Origin: Crotophaga sulcirostris
Taxonomy: Eukaryota; Chordata; Aves; Cuculiformes; Crotophagidae
Length of the DNA: 64,000 nucleotides
Assembly (NCBI GenBank): GCA_013397455.1
Contig: VYZB01000144.1
Location: forward strand, 1,732,446-1,796,445
Direction of reading: 5' to 3'
Position numbers and translations under genes: made by a program. The notes beneath the pieces were generated by a model that was given only the letters and a program-made list of their open reading frames with translations, had not been told where the DNA came from and did no database searches. Each line of letters begins with the position of its first letter. Within the stretch, counting starts at the first letter, position 1. Shown piece after piece: positions 1-15,800 of the stretch.

Positions 1-3000
1 TCAGGAACTATAAACACAGACCACCTTTTCCAGTTAATTTCTCCTTTTGAAAACATTATGCTTATTAGCAAGTGTCTTCAATAATCATGAGATATAAACC
101 AAAGGACCACCAGGCAACTATTACCAGAAGTTAGGGCCAAAACTTTGATGACATCTTAGGTCTACATAATCAGTGTTAGCTTTTCATATATTTTTTGCAA
201 ATGTTGCTAGTGTATGTGAGAAATAAGACTGCAGATAAACTGATGCGATTTAAGGTTTTGATTTTTAAATTGTTTTATCCTTATGTTCATAAGTCCATAG
301 GATAATTTGTTGTAAGGTTGTAAAGGCCCTTGACAGGTTTACAGTTCAATTTCTTGACCAAAGCAGGGTAACCTTGTGGTCAGATCAGGTTTTGCAGGGT
401 TCTGTCCAACCTGGTCCTGAAATCTTCCAGAGACCAACCTCTCTGGGCGATCTCTTGCAATGCTTGACTGTCTTCATGTCTTGAAAGCCTAATCAAATTT
501 GCATAACTCTCTGGGACCAAGATTCTTTTCCTTATCCTCAGTTTCATCCCTAGGTTTTTATCCTGGATCTGCCTTATTTACTGATGTGAAGGTGCAAGTT
601 CTGATCCAGAAAACTCTTTGGAACCAGTTCATTGAAGTAAATGGAACTTCTCTCATGCTTGAAATTATGCATGTGCTTCATGCTTTTGTATCTTGGGGTC
701 TAATCCTGAATGGTAGAATTGTATGATGCAGGAAACATTTTGCAGATGCTGTCTGCATAAGATGTGATTATGCATTAACCTTAGATTGATGTAAGGAGAG
801 AAGAATAGGTCTGCCTGCAGATAAAAAAAAAGGACTGCGCAGAGGCAACTTGTAATTTCATGTGTGCATTTGAAAACACTTTGCAATTAGTTCTTCTCTG
901 TTAATAAAAGCTGCTGAGAAGCAAGTGTAGTTTTACCCTGCCAAAACTGTATTGTTTCTAGTTCCAAGAGGTGCCATACAGAACTCAGAGGTGGACTATG
1001 TAGCATAACCCTTGCTTCTACCTTGATCATAATCAAGTCAAAGCGACATTCTAAAGTTGGTTCATAGTAAAGGCTTTTTATTTTGCATTCCCGTGATTGA
1101 TTACAGGATATATAAAATGCAATATATAAAATATAACAGTATAAGAAGTGTTTGGAAACAGTACAACTTATTTAAGTTTATATTACTAGATAAATGCCAA
1201 AAGTTAATAAAGTCTTTTAAAAAGGGTGGTAGAGAAGTGAATTTAAAGTCACACAGAACTAGGTACAAGATTATGTTGGACAATATACTGTAATATTAAG
1301 ATTATAATAAGACTGGATTCTAACAGGGAGAGTGGTTGTAACACCTGCAGAGAGTACAACATCACTGATGAAGACTCAGACAGAAAGGAGTAAAGGACTC
1401 ACTCTGCTGGTGACCAACACCAACATCTGCTGTTGCCAGAATTTTGATTTTTAGAAAGACAGTCACTGGTCCTCAGAGACTATACCTTTCTCTGTCTTTT
1501 TCCAGGCAATAAATGTGTTATCAGGATCACAAAAAATCCTCTATCCTCTGATTTTTTTGTCTTTTGCAGTTTTCATTTTGATTTATTTTACTGAGCAATG
1601 CAGGTATTTTCCAGAAATGTTACTTTTGCTGTAGCACCCCAGCAAACTGGTTCTAAGCTGGGCCAGATACCTGCTAAGGATAAAATGGAAGTGAAGAACA
1701 CCATTTCCACCATGCCCAGATAACTTGTAAGGTAAGAAGGGAACTGGAATCAGGGTATCTGGTAGATACAGGGAGATCAAGGCATATGGGGAAAAAGGGC
1801 CGGAAACATATGGGGTACAGAGACCACATGGGGAGTGGGAGAGCTGGCAGGACAGCTGCTCCCCAGATGATACTGAGATCAAATGACTGAGTACTTCAGC
1901 ATGGTTTTAACAGTTAGGAAGTATGGAGATGGAACTCTCCCTCATACACAAGAATGTGCGTGTATTGCTGTTCTAATTAAGTTTCTTTCCCTGAGCATGA
2001 GTATCAGAAGAAACCCAAAGTCATTGAGATGATTTCCCCATAAAGATCAGGATTTCTTCAACCAGCCTATAAAAGTCTCTGAAATGTTCCAGTCCTTGGA
2101 GAAACCATGCAGTTTACAGGCTATGAACCTGTGGCTCGTACTGGACCTATTCACTGCAGCAAAACAAGTTTGTCTGTTGTCTGTTGTATCCCGGAAGACA
2201 TGCAATGATGTGGACCTTATTATGCTCTAGTAAACCAGGAATATTCTCAGTGGCTTTGTGGAAGTTGTGCAATAATTGTTAATGACGCTAATACTTCTTT
2301 TCTCTTGCTCTGGTTTATAACCTGCGCCTGTGATGCTCATCATGCGTATGATTGTATACACTTACATATACTATATAATCACATCTTTATTATGTTACAG
2401 AGATACTAGAGGTGGTACAGTCACAAGCTACTTTGTTTCAGCCCATGGTGGCTGAAAATCTGTAGATTTGGCTTTTAATAAAAGCTGCTGCAGCTTTTTT
2501 AGGCTTAAATATTGCCCAGCTCTGGTTGTTTTTTTTTCAAAGACAAACTTATTCAGAATTTCTGAAGAGAAGATCACACTCCACATGAGGCAGAAATCTA
2601 ACTTTCCCCCTCTTCCTAGTAAAATCTTTTAAAATCTGTTTTTAAGACTTGGAAGCATAAAAATAATTCCTGTACTAAATGTACTCTGTGAAAAAGGCTA
2701 AGCAAATATATTGCTGGTAAGGGAGAATCAGAGCTCACGCAAAGAGATCAAGCCGGAGATTTGCCTCTCAAGCACATAATAGACAGCCCTTTGTTCCCTC
2801 TTAAACTTATTAGTCAGCTAATGCTTTGTACTCATCATGGTTGCTGGAAATGGGCCTTTCAGAAAGATCTGAAATGACGTTGTAGGTTAGTTTTCCTTCT
2901 TGGCATCTATACTGTGAAATTAAGGCCCAGAGGTGAAGTGGCTTTCCAAAGATCATATGGCAACCTAAGAGAAAACTAGACATAGATTAAAAGAAATCTG

Positions 3001-6000
3001 GACTGCTTTGTTAGGGTCTTGTTCATGCTTTTTCCTCCAGGAAGCCTGCCTTGTGCAGATCTTAGTTGCTCTGTATCCAGGCCTGTACTGGTTAAGTGCA
3101 TGTGAGCAACCTCCATGTTTATGTGTTCCCAGGCTTTTTCTCAATTCAAGAAAAGTCCAATACAAAGCTGTAATTCACACACCTCAAAGTGTCAATAAAG
3201 CACTCCCAGTAACTGTCCTCCAGATAGAGACTGTGTGTGGAAAATGTATTTTACAAAATGGATCAGAAACAGATATCACCAGAAAAGAAGGAGCTGGAAA
3301 GAAAACAGCTAGGTAAATGCAAGTATGAGAGCCTCTGCCTTACCATGACCCTAACTGCTATAAAAATATTGCCGGTGGGATGATGAGATCAGTCTCGCCA
3401 CAGCTGTCATTGTCTTTAAAAGCCAGCCAGTAAAGCATGCCTGTTTTCACCTTGCTTCATTTGCTATAAAAAATACTTTAAATTGTACTCTTGAATTGAG
3501 AGCAATGGGTGGAAGGATTCTTACCTAAAGAGAAAGCAGGACCTGTAATAAGAGAATTATGAACAAACTATTTTTATTCCATTACTTTTAGGCTCATTAG
3601 TGAAGGTGGTTTTATGCTTTAACAATATTCATTCTAGTACTGTCACTTCATAGTTCATAACACCCAGGTGACTAGTCTTTGCAGGAAGATTTCACATGCT
3701 ATCCAGTTACAGCATATTTATTTGCTCTCAAAACCATGTACTCAGTTGGTGGGATTCTACTCCCCCAGGAGAAGACGTGCCTGACCAACTGACATAGACA
3801 GCGCTTAGTCTGCAGGGAGGATTGAATTTCCTTAGCATGACAATTGCCCGGGTTTTATTGGCACAGACGGTTTGTGTCAAGCATGTGAACATATGTTCTT
3901 GAGGTCTGCAGGAGGAGCAGTTACAGATCTCTTAATACCCAGCTTGGGTTTTATGCAGGCCCGCTCCTCCAACTCAGGAATGATTCAATATGGATCTGAG
4001 TTTACCAGGTGCTACCTACTCCAGAGAACTGGTAACCTGGCTGATTATGCATTGAAGTTTTTACCAATATCTTCATATTCGATGGTTTAGCGTTTCTGAT
4101 TTACACTGAGTTTAGAATTTCAAATAAAATGTCCTGAAAACCTCTAAACTTAGAAAAGAAAAAAATTGTATGTGTTTTCAGTACAATATGCAGGTCCAAT
4201 TCCTTCAACCTGACTCAGGGTTTTATTTCAGAAATCTTACATTTTAGGTCAAATCCAATAAAACATCTGAACATCTCAAAACAGAAATTGAAATACTTAA
4301 CATTAGATACCAACCTTCTGGATTAAAATTAAAGCAAGGCTCCCATATAAATTAACAGACTTCTCAGGATGGATGGTGGTTGAAAATGCAATGAAAAGAG
4401 TGTCAGAAATCCTGCTGGGTTCAACCCTAAAAACCAGAGATCATCTTTTGCCCAGGATCTGCAGCCTGAAACCATCTGAGTTGACAAAAGTTGAGATTCA
4501 TTTATCTTAACTTGATTATTTAAAAGTAGGATAGATATCTAAATCCAAGCCAGAACGTCTGGGCTTTCATTGTAGTTAATGGAAAGAAATAGACACTTTC
4601 AGGGGACTATTCTGCTAAGAGAGATATAAGGAAATAGGTCAGATGAATCACACTTAATAGGTATTTCTTATTTGTTTCTTTTTCTCTCTTGAAGCAAAAA
4701 AAAAAATATTTGGGGCTAGAACAGTGGATTCAGAGAGACCCAGTTCATGCTTTGGTGTACCTGTTGCTGAAGGCAGGGGTTCAAAAAAGAAGATATTTTT
4801 GTTTGATGAACTTGACCCCTGTGAAACAGAAGAATGATAATTTATTTCCCTTTAGGTTGAGAGATAAGATGTTACTCATGATATGTGTACATGTAATCTG
4901 TAATGTGTACAAATATCTAACACTAGTCAGTGAAGGACAGAAGACCGTGTCTATAATCTGACATAATCTCTCTCAGAAGGCATTTACCCCAGTTTTTGAA
5001 TACTCAGATGAGCTGGAAAAGAGGAAAAGAGATTCCAAAGCTGTATGATATGTGATATTACGAAAGTCAATCTCATTTTATCTCTATCCTGCCCTTTCAT
5101 GTCCTGTCTTCATGAACCTTTAGATACGGGAGTAACTTTGGGCTCATGAGATGTCCCAGCTCAAAGGAGTTGTCCTCACATATGATGTCTGATCACAAGT
5201 GTAATTTTTCCAGCGTTGAGACTTTAGGAAATTGAAAGCATTCAATGGCATACTGATTAAAGCTTAATAACTCTTTGAAAAGACATACAGCAGAGACGTA
5301 TGATTGGGAGGCTTGTTCGAATGATTTTATACAATTCAAAGGGAATATCTACTTCTGCTGAAGAATATAAAAATTTTGCAATTGACTTACTGAGAAGACT
5401 ATCAGAGCTTTTGTTTCAAGGTAGAAATGTTAAGACCATTAACAAATACAGGCTAATACAACCATGTTTTCTCTTCAAGTTTTGGATTTACTTCCTATCT
5501 TCCGCAATTTAATTTTAAAAATGTTACAAATACATATCTTGATTTTGGGTATAATTTTTTAGGAACAGCCTTTGTCTTGCACTCCTAAAGACTTTAAAAC
5601 TTGATTTAGGACGGTTATGATAGAATTTATAAAAGTCTGAAATTTGAAGACGTAGGAGAGAAACAGGATTTAAGATGGCACTTGAATACTGTAGTATTTT
5701 CCTACAGACAGATGGAATCTTCTGGAGTAAGGATAAATATTCTTGAAATTTTCTGAGAGGTGTTTGAATTATTGATGTTTTCCATGCAAACACAGGGCTG
5801 TACAATGAGGGAAAAATAGTTTTACCAGACTTGAAATACTAATACAGCTTATTTCTAGTTGGAATGAACAAACCTGTTAAAATATTGCATTGTAGATACT
5901 GTGGCAGTAATAAGAATATTTCTTTCCTCAGACCTTCACTGTTCATGATTTGTGCTTGTGACTTAACAATATCATTGAAAGATAATGTTTATGATACCTG

Positions 6001-9000
6001 CATGTCTAGAAAGTCTGACCACTGCACACTTGCTGAGACTAAGAGAGATTTCTCATTAAATCTACTGGATGTATTAGACACATATCTAGCAGAAAAGGTT
6101 TCGGATTTAGTATGTGGATATAACCATAATGAGATATTTTTTCTTTATATTGTTAGCTTTAAGTGATTAAATAATAATTATATTAGCAAAAGAGAAAAAA
6201 GCTATATATTTTTAAGAAAGATAAATAATATGATCCTTTAATGCTAAAAATATACAAAATGTAGTTTAGTAATTCCTGAAATAAAAGACCAGAAGACAAT
6301 ATCAACAAATATTGTTACTGTACTATTACTAATATAATTTTGTAGCATTTGAAAAACTGTCAGTGTACTTTCTGTTTTGTCCTTTTTTTTCAAGACATCC
6401 CAATGCCATTTTGGCAAGTTTGATATTTCATTTGAAGGGAAAATAATAAAGTGTTTTCTTTGTATTGATTGAAGAAATATAGTGCTTATTTTTTGCTTGG
6501 TTTTCTAGTAGTTATTCAATAGGTTAAAGGGCAATACCATCTGTTTCCTAACAGGACATTTTGTGTAAGATTTGCAAGTCCTACAGGTACCTTTAAGCAT
6601 GGATAAATATGCACTCATGGTTTCAGCTGGATAGTTTTTCACCACCAAAGGATGATTATGTTGTGTGCCTTGAGACATAGGCTATAATATATTTCCTGTC
6701 CCTTTATTGCATTTTGGAATCATAAACAATGACTGTTTGGCTCAAAGCCATTTATTCAGCCCAAAAAGACATTATTTGCACAACAAAAATCAATAAAAAT
6801 GTTACTAGGTCTGGCTGGATACTTTGCTTAACTGTGATATTTGTCTGTCACTGATGGCATGCCATCTCTCGTAGGAGACTGGGGCCAAAACAGAGCTATT
6901 GATCCAGTCATCAGTGATGGATACTGGCATTTGGAACAGGCTGCTGCAGAGAATCTCGATTAAAAAAAATATTTCTATGTTTTGCCTGCAGCAGAGTCAA
7001 GATAACCTGAATGAGGAGATTTTCACTTTTATATTGGGTTTCTCCTCTTGTGGTTGTTAAATGCTCTGGACCAAAGTTCATTATTGAAAGAATTAAGTCA
7101 ATCTATGTTTAGCCAAAGGCTTTGACATCACATCAAGCTCTCCTGATTTAAACACCAGCTAGTTGTCCTTTTCATCACCTTAAAAGCGTAGAGGAAGTGT
7201 TTTATACACACCAGTGATAGAAGTGATATGCTAGGCTGTGCTTACGCTTTTTTTTCTATTGTAAAACATCAAATTATGTCTAAGAAAAACAAGACAAAAA
7301 CTGATTCTCACACATTGTTATATAAACCTATCCTTTGAGGCACCGAATGCTCTCTGCTCGTGCTTTATATAAAAAGTTTAAGGTACTCAACACTTAGAAA
7401 CTCCCAAGTGTTTAGCCCTAGGTTATCTAATTATGCAACTTCACTGTGACTGCTTAACAAAATATATTGCAACTGAAAAACAGGAATGTTTTAGCCTATT
7501 ATCATTGAACACTATTTTAAAAAGCTACTTGACATTTTCAAATATATTTTAATATTATAAAATCAGTTTTATTTCACCAAATTAACTTATTTAAAGTGTA
7601 ATATTCTATGATAGAAAGAAGTAAATAAAGCAACCTCTTAAATCAATCTCTTAGAAACATCTTAAAAATAGGGTATTCCCATTCTTCTCATTTATTTCCT
7701 TTTACTCTCAGAGGTCAAAACTTCAACAAAAAGTATGATCATGCAAATATTCCAAGAGTGACCGAAAGTAGGTACACTTCCTAGAAATAATATTGTCATT
7801 CACAGCATTGATGGGGATTTAGGAATAACATAATGCTTACTGAAGTCAGGTCATTTATATATTTTGATTTTGGTTCTGAATAACTTAGAAGCATCAGAAT
7901 AGCCACTCTGATTTTGACAGGCCTATCTGAACTGCATAAAATCAAGCACACATTAAAGTCTTCTTAGGATCATCAGAATGGTGGCCAAAGATGTATAGGC
8001 AACGTAATTTTCAAAGCACTGAGTGCATTTTGAAAGCTTTGCATCATGTATGTAATTAAGAAAATTAAGTGTTTATTTAGAGTAAACTGAATTCCTACAT
8101 AATAACAAAGTTGTAGCCATAACTAGCATCCCAACAACTGTAACATGAGAATCCTGTTGGTGGTTAGAGTGGCTACCAAAGTAGCTGACTTCGGCTGTTT
8201 TGGAAGGAGCTGGTAGCAGCTATGTGGATTTTGTTTGATTTATCTTAATTAATTATAGTTCTCAGTCCAAATATGAAATACTGGGCAGAAGTACACAAAT
8301 CTGTACAACTTCTGCAAACTTGTAATTTTCAACCAAGTGTATTGAAGGGAAAATAATGAATAATACACTGTTTGAAATTCAGTCTTCATATGTAGTGTGC
8401 ATCACAAATTTGTAACTGAAGATCTCATATACTAGTCTGATGAGAGAAATAATGAAAGTGTATTGGCAACTGGGTATATCTAAACAGGAGAAAGGATACT
8501 GTTTGGAAGAATGAAAGGGCTCAAACCACTTCTAATGAAGGAAATTAAAGTAATAAACACTATATTATGATTCATGCAAATTATAAGATACATATGATAA
8601 TCAATTAGTTCTAAAGAAATAATACGATAACTGTCAAAGGAACATTTCTTTATCTTTGCAATAGAGATGAAACACCTAAACCTTCACACTTGCATTTATT
8701 ATTGTAGGTTATAATTTGGTCTGTCTTTTCATGTTAGAAACTCTGAGAGAAACAAAACATTTCTTCTAGGTAGAGGGAGAAATGGAAATACACTAAAAAA
8801 ATAATTATCCTGTGATTGGGTTCTGAATGCAACCATTCAGTGACTGTTGACCTGTACTACCTAGTTTGTGCTCAGACATGACTGCAGAGGGCAAATTTCA
8901 TGAAGTGCAGATTGCATTATGACTTTCTGTATAGGTTTCCCTTCCATGCCTGCTCAAAAGAAGCAACATCAAAAAAGAGCTGATACACAGCTGGGTAGTC

Positions 9001-9750
9001 TATGACATCACCCATGTCCCTTACCAACTAAACCCACTCACTATTATCCTATCATAAATAATAAAAATGAAAATCTGATTCTCAATTATCATAATTTTAT
9101 AAATTATAAACATTTCTCTTGCACATGAGAGAACTTTCTCTAGATGCATACAGTGATTCTATTATACGACATTTAGTTCTTCCTAATTTAATGAAAAAGA
9201 ACAACAGTAAATTTCTTCTCTTTGTTTTCCCTCTGAAGAAGTGGTCTGAAGGTAGTAATTTGTTTAGCTTTTCTGTTTCAGAAAAATAATTATTAATAAT
9301 ATTAATAATCATAGAAATAATACGTAAGAGTTGTTGCTTTTTTTGTCTCGTTATATTTTTGCATACTGCTATGACGCAGTTAATGTAAAACAGTCTATAT
9401 GCATCTATATGAAGATCTGACCCATTTCAAAGAAGCAATTTAACTTGAATGAAAACTCCAGGCTTAAACATGGAGTGTGTTGGGAATGCACTTTCATGCT
9501 TACTATTCTGCTAGAATATTTAAAGTACATCTCATATTTTGAAAATTAGATTGTCCATGTTCTGTTAGCTACCATTTTGACAAGCTTTCCAGGAATGAAA
9601 TCTTAGATGAAATTGTGCTTGTTGGCAATCACAGTGCTAGAATTTTTTCATTCATTCTTGAATGAAAACTAAAAATGACTAGCATGAAGGTTCTATGTTT
9701 TAAACTTAATAAATTATATGTATTCATGAGTTTAGAATAGAATGTTTTCT
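1..9750. other. AT-rich non-coding sequence, first contig
   Basis: I recognise no gene, RNA or mobile element here. Open frames are all about 100 codons or less, lack recognisable motifs and are no longer than expected in AT-rich DNA. Long T or A runs exist (for example near 2529-2538 and 6383-6390) but have no common phase, unlike those in the next contig. The stretch ends at an N gap. It is most likely intergenic or intronic DNA of a bird. Confidence 0.6.
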
Positions 9751-9800
9751 NNNNNNNNNNNNNNNNNNNNNNNNNNNNNNNNNNNNNNNNNNNNNNNNNN
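9751..9800. other. Assembly gap, 50 N
   Basis: A run of exactly 50 N joins the first and second contigs. The round number suggests a default gap size rather than a measured one. The first phased T run lies at 9841, which is base 41 of the contig that begins at 9801. Confidence 0.99.
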
Positions 9801-12800
9801 ACATATATTTTTACATTAGTTGTATGTGAAAGTATGCTGTTTTTTTTTAGACTGTTCTTCTATTAGGACTGTGTGCTACCTGTGACGACTTTTTTTTAAA
9901 TCACGTACATTAACTGAGTTCAGTTCTTCAAATGGAAATCTATTCTAGTGTAATAAGGTAGGTGAATTTGCCTTATCTGAATTAAAATGTTCAGTGAACT
10001 GAAATTCCTCTTGTAAAGGAATGAGACTGTTGATGTCATTTGATTTTTCTAAGGCACAGCTGTGCTTTCAGTAGCAAGAGAATTGTTTTGCAAAAAACCC
10101 CTAACATTTATGACAAATGTGAGAAATAGGGTCGAATCTCTAACTAATTGCAGAAATACAGAAGTTATTGTCATGAAGTAGTTGAAGTACTTTAAGCAGG
10201 TGTTGCATACAGATTTTGCTTTAGGAATCTAAATAGGGATTGTAGCACATGGTAAAGATTTAGTAAATACTTTTCTAGTCCAAAATCAATTCCATCGATT
10301 GTCATTAAAGCGGCAAGCTAAAAACAATGAAGTGGTTTCTTTTTTTTAGGCTCCTGCTGGAGTCTGCTCTACCTCTTCCTTTTTCCAGTTAAGAGCATCA
10401 TTAAATGGTAAAAGCAAACAGCATATTGAGAGGCCAAGTGTTTTATTAATTCATCATCAGAATTATCTCAGCACATTAATATTAATAGCCTCAAATTGGA
10501 TTTCATTTAGGAGGTGAAATAAATATGCTGATAGTAAAAGCCTACATAGCCAATGAATCTTTTGAAATGGCACTTATACAGAGCAATACTCAAAAAAGAG
10601 ATTTGAGAAGTCATGCTAGCTTCCTTTAGTACAGGGGCACCTTCCAGGTAAAATTTCATTCTTGTCTGGAACTCACTGAAATTTTAATTTCTAAAAAAGG
10701 CTTACTTTCTCTTTTGGAAGCTTGTGGCTTAAATGACTAGCACAAATGTGGACATACATCCCTTTTTTGTTCTTTTTGTTGACTGTAGTAGGCAGTCACC
10801 CCTAAATACCTTATGTTCTGGTTTTCATAACAGTATGTAACTACATATCTGAGAATATTATTTTGTGTTTACATTTGCTTTGACTCACATCTAGGGTATA
10901 ATCATTTGTCTTTTGCATTATTAAATTTTCTAGATCCATAGAGTCATAGACTTTGTGACTGTTTGTAGGGAGAAGTACTATTTCTAAGTATTTTTTTAAG
11001 AATGGGAACTGTTCCCCATTTGCAAGGACACTACATGGCCCAAGGGAGGAGATGAGGGGGAGAGTAGAAATTAAGCTCTAACTGTGCACAGATTTCGCTG
11101 AAGTAAACCATTCCTTATCTGGTGAGCCATTGGTGACAGCTCAGGCCTTCCCTCTCCCCTCCCCTTCCTCCACCAGTAAATCAGGCCGTTTCTCTACCTT
11201 CCTGTTACCGATGCTAATCTGTTGTCTAAAGCCAATCGTCCTATGCTACAATGGAAAAAATGGCCACTTGGGAGGAAAATGCCTTTTTTTTTTCTTTTTT
11301 TTTTAAAAATTAAGGTGCCACAGCTGCATTTGGCAACTTACCTAGTACAGCCTTTTTGCAGGAATGTCACATTCAGCCAGATTTAGATAATACAGACAAC
11401 TCCACAGCCACGTTCACCACTTAGTTATTTCTTGTTCTTTGTGGTTTCAAGAGCATATTTGCGTAAGTTGAGGACCACTATCACACAGAGATGACCCAGT
11501 CATAGCATCATTTAGTCATTTGAGGAGCCTACCCTGGGAGCCCAAAGCAGCCAGAAAACTTCATGACTTCTGGATGCTTCTTATTGCTAGCAGGGAGACA
11601 CAGACTAGTCATAAACAGACACAGCATACACCCAAGGGTCTAGACTGGATATTGAAAGACTAGCTTAATCTTTCTATCCTACACTGCTTCTCAAGAGAAC
11701 CCTTAGAAGAAAATTCCACGATGGAAAATGTAATGCCGCATTTTTTTCTGAAGTCATGTTTTAAATTAAAGAATCCATTCACTGCAGTAACAGGTATTTG
11801 AGGAGCGTAGAGCCACCCCTGCAGAAATCTGGGAGATCTTGAGTGTGAGTTGGAATTTGCTGATATATCCATTGACTGGTGTATATCTCTGTCTGTATGG
11901 AGGGCAGGGATGGGGATTATCTTCTCAATTATCCACCATGTAGCTTGTGTGAGAAGAAGTGGAGAACACAGGCAGGACAGTAACTGGCTACTCCTTCCTG
12001 TCTCTATAGTGTAACAGCAGAATTGTGACAGTGAGTGGAAGTGTTGGACTCGAGCTTACCTTTGCCTTGGCAAGTGGAGCAACTGAAGAAAACTGGAGAA
12101 GGGGACTCAGTTTCTGCATTTCCTACCTTGGACTCTTTCAGATTTCTGTGGTAGTTGGACTTCAGAAAAATGTAAACACAAACTAAAATAAATATGTTCT
12201 TTTGATGTTTTCATATTGCTCAAATGTGTTTCAATGAAATAGTTCCGACTTGGAATTCTCCCGGTGAAACAATGGTAAAGTTGCCCTGAACAAGCAGTAC
12301 AATGACCAGGAGAAATGCATTTGAGTATTCTGCTTTAGCCTTGCAAGCTCCTCTACCATAAGGGTCATGAATGAGCACTGGTGACTGGATGGATTTTGGC
12401 ACTGCTGGGCAGTGGAGAGGCAGCTCTGGCAGCTACAAAGTTTTTTTGACAAGGTGTGGCTGTCTAGCCACCTTTTAGCTAAACTAAGAGAATGTATAAC
12501 TTGAGGAACTGTTTGCCTTCTGCTCATGAATGACTAAGTTACTTTGATATCCGTGGATTGGCCTTCTGTGGTTGAAGCTACTGGCTGTCCCTCCAAATAA
12601 GAGAGAAGCATGAAGACTTGTTAGTGCTTGAGGCACAGCTGCTTGTCAGAAATGGAGTCTGCATTTTGAATCGGCCAAAAGTCTGAATCTCTTGTTTTAC
12701 ACAGCCCAGCTTTACACATTGTATAAGCATTTTGTTGAGAGCTTAGTTCAACAGCTTTCTACAATCTACATGAAAAAATGGAAAGGTTGTTTCCATGCAT

Positions 12801-15800
12801 GGTAAAATCCCTGTTAAACAAGAATAAAGAGTCTTCTTTGAGGGGCTTTTTTATTTTCCTCTCTTTTGCTACCATAAATATACAAAGACATTTTTTTTGC
12901 GGTTGTGGCTATGGGCTGAGAATTACAACACGATTCCCAGCACTGCCACAGATTTGTTGCGTGCTCACTTAATGTGTCTGTGTTTTGGATCCCAACTGAC
13001 CTCACAGAAGGTCTTTGGTGCAATCGCAATGAAGATTCTTTCTTTAATGTTTGTGAGGGGCTTAGAGTCCCTGGTGAACCAAACCATGCAGGTCCCTTGA
13101 GATGCTGAGATTATTTATTTTATGTAAGTTGTCCTTGTCACCCCAGAATGTCTGGACACTTCCCTACCAGTGAATAAGACTTGCAGCCTACGGACTTTCA
13201 GAAGCGATAATGAAATTGTGGATTTGAAACATTTATCTGCCAGCCTGTGCTGGCTTCAGCCTCAAACGTTGTTCTCAAGCTAGCACTCCTGAAATTTATT
13301 ATGCACTAAAAGAAGTTCCCAACAGCCTGCAACTATTACTGGAGAAAGAATGTACAAGAGGGACTACCATGTAGGCCACCATTTGGAACACTTACAAGCT
13401 GCTGCCTGCAGTTGATGTCCAGAATAATGGGGCTGACATTCAGAGGACCCACCCAGCAAGCAGAGGCAGAAGTAATCTAATTGTTACTGCTTTCTTTCAG
13501 ATTTCACCCCGCCCCATCTTTTCCTGGCATTTCCCCAAAATAAATTACTCTAACTGTAGAAAAAGTCTGGAATGGAGAAGAGTTATTCTGTTTAGTTTGT
13601 GAACTGGTATTTTCAAGTTTCCTGAATGACTAGTATAATGGAGAGATTATTATCAAAATGCGCTTGGTTCAGAGTATTAAATCTCTCTTAGGGCCTAGTT
13701 CAGTATCTGTTACAATTCAGCTGAACAAAACACAGTTGATTCTTGCTTTTTTGGTGGCCATTTCCCATAGCACAACAAGGAACCATATACCTAGTAAGAC
13801 TATATTGACAGTCTTTCTTGCTGATGGTCATAGAAACAGGAAAACATTCACATGTCACACTAGGAAAATCAAAAGGCTCCTTTTTGTCTGTTCATCATTC
13901 CTCTTCTGAGGCACACAGCAAGTGACCAGTTATTTATGAAGCCATACATATCACTGGCTGCATCTCATCCTCTCTTCTGTCACATGAGCTCCTCTGTTGT
14001 CTATCTGTTTTCTTCCAGTCCTCATTTCTTCACCTTGGTGATGCAACACCTACACAGTTACAAGGCAAGTCCATGACAGTGTTTACAAAAGGTGATACTG
14101 CCGGCAATGTCTCAGGGCTGTCATTTTTCATCTTTATGTCAATCACAATGCTACAATGGTACAATCATGATGGTACAAGCTCTACTTGTACCCTTAATGT
14201 AAAATAATAAGTTTCTGCCCTTCCTCACTCTTCCTGAAAACTTGTGCATCTTTTCCACATTTTATTAAAACTGAAAATTCAGTGCCTATTACCAGAGAAG
14301 ATTTTTTTGAACAACGAGATCATTAACAGCTTTATAGCTTCATAAATACTAAGGAAAACAAACGTGATTGACAGGGGAAATGATTCCCTTTCAGGTAATT
14401 TAGAAGATCTTTGGACTAAGTTTGCATGTATGAACAACTATTTAAACTGAAGAGTAAAGAAAAAGTTTTCCTCTGAAACGCCCTCAATTTAAAACTCAAG
14501 CTATGGCCTTCCACCCAAGATGGATGTTAACATTTCTCTTCAAGTTAAAGCCCTTGTGTTGTTTACTGATACTCGTGTAGACAGGGCTAAACTTCTCTGC
14601 AGACACCTCTCGCTCTGGGGGACAGAACCCTGAATCTCACACATGGTTCAACACTCATTCGTATTCATTCTTGTTCTAATTAGCATGTTGAAAGCTTGAT
14701 ATATTTTGGCCATCAAGCAGATATTTATGACCTAGATGTTGATCAAGGTGGCTACTCTAGCCTCACAGTTTGGCCCACATTTCTTGTGCAGTCTGCAGAG
14801 AAACTTCACCTGTTTCAGTCATATGCTCCTGGTGGCAGAACTTAACTAAACAGGTGCACATTCTTTTACCGTAGTCAAATTAGGCCTTGCACATTCACAC
14901 TAAAAGAAAACAGGAAAACCAAATCTGATCTGAATCATATTTTGAATGACTGGAAAACTGGAAAATAATCAATTGGTGTGAGGGAATTAAAAATCACATT
15001 TTCTGTCAAATAGCTGTAAAATAGGTCTAATTAAACAGATAAAAAAGCAAACTTAAAAAAAAAAAGGAGAATCATATTAGAAGCTACTGTAAAAATAGTT
15101 ACCTGACTCTCAGACTGCTCATTATGGCACAACATTTCCATTTTTTTTGATGACAAAAAAGAAAAATATTTTTCTTCTGCTTGATATTTTTTTTTTTTCT
15201 ATTGGAGTATTGCTGAGTTACAAATAACTTCATTTATATACTGTGAATGTCTATGTTAGTGTTTCAAAGAAGAGTCAGTATTTGAAATTTCATTCACAGC
15301 AGAGTTGGACAAGGAAGGATCAACACTAAGTGACAGACAGTGGTGAAAGAAGGAGAAAAATGGTTGTATTCTAATAAAAAAGGAAGCTGATAATGGACTA
15401 TCTTAAGAGGTTTTATGAATGCTTAAATATGTTCATTGATGAACTGGATGAAGCACAGGAACAGCTGTGCTGAATTGCTCAAGATTGCTTGTTTCTTAGG
15501 GTAAGTCCATAGGAATCTGGCAAAGCTAGAAGAAATGTTAGCAATGAACAAAACAATGTAATCTGGTCTTTTAGATGATCCTGTTCTTTAAGGTTTCTTT
15601 TTATTGAATGCCCTTCAATTGTTTAGGAAAAATCTCTAGCTTTTTTTAGCTCAGTGAACACACCTGTTCAGTACAGTGTCACAGTCAAATAAAATAATAT
15701 TTTCAGTCATTTTAAGTAGAGAATGTACAGCACTTCAGACATTGGGCTTGCAAGAATACATATGTGCATTTTGGTGTACAAAAATATATATTTTTTTATA

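Noticed and set aside
10936..10956. 'ccatagagtcatagac' as a CR1 terminal repeat
   Set aside because: It is too short and imperfect, and no CR1 body follows on either side.
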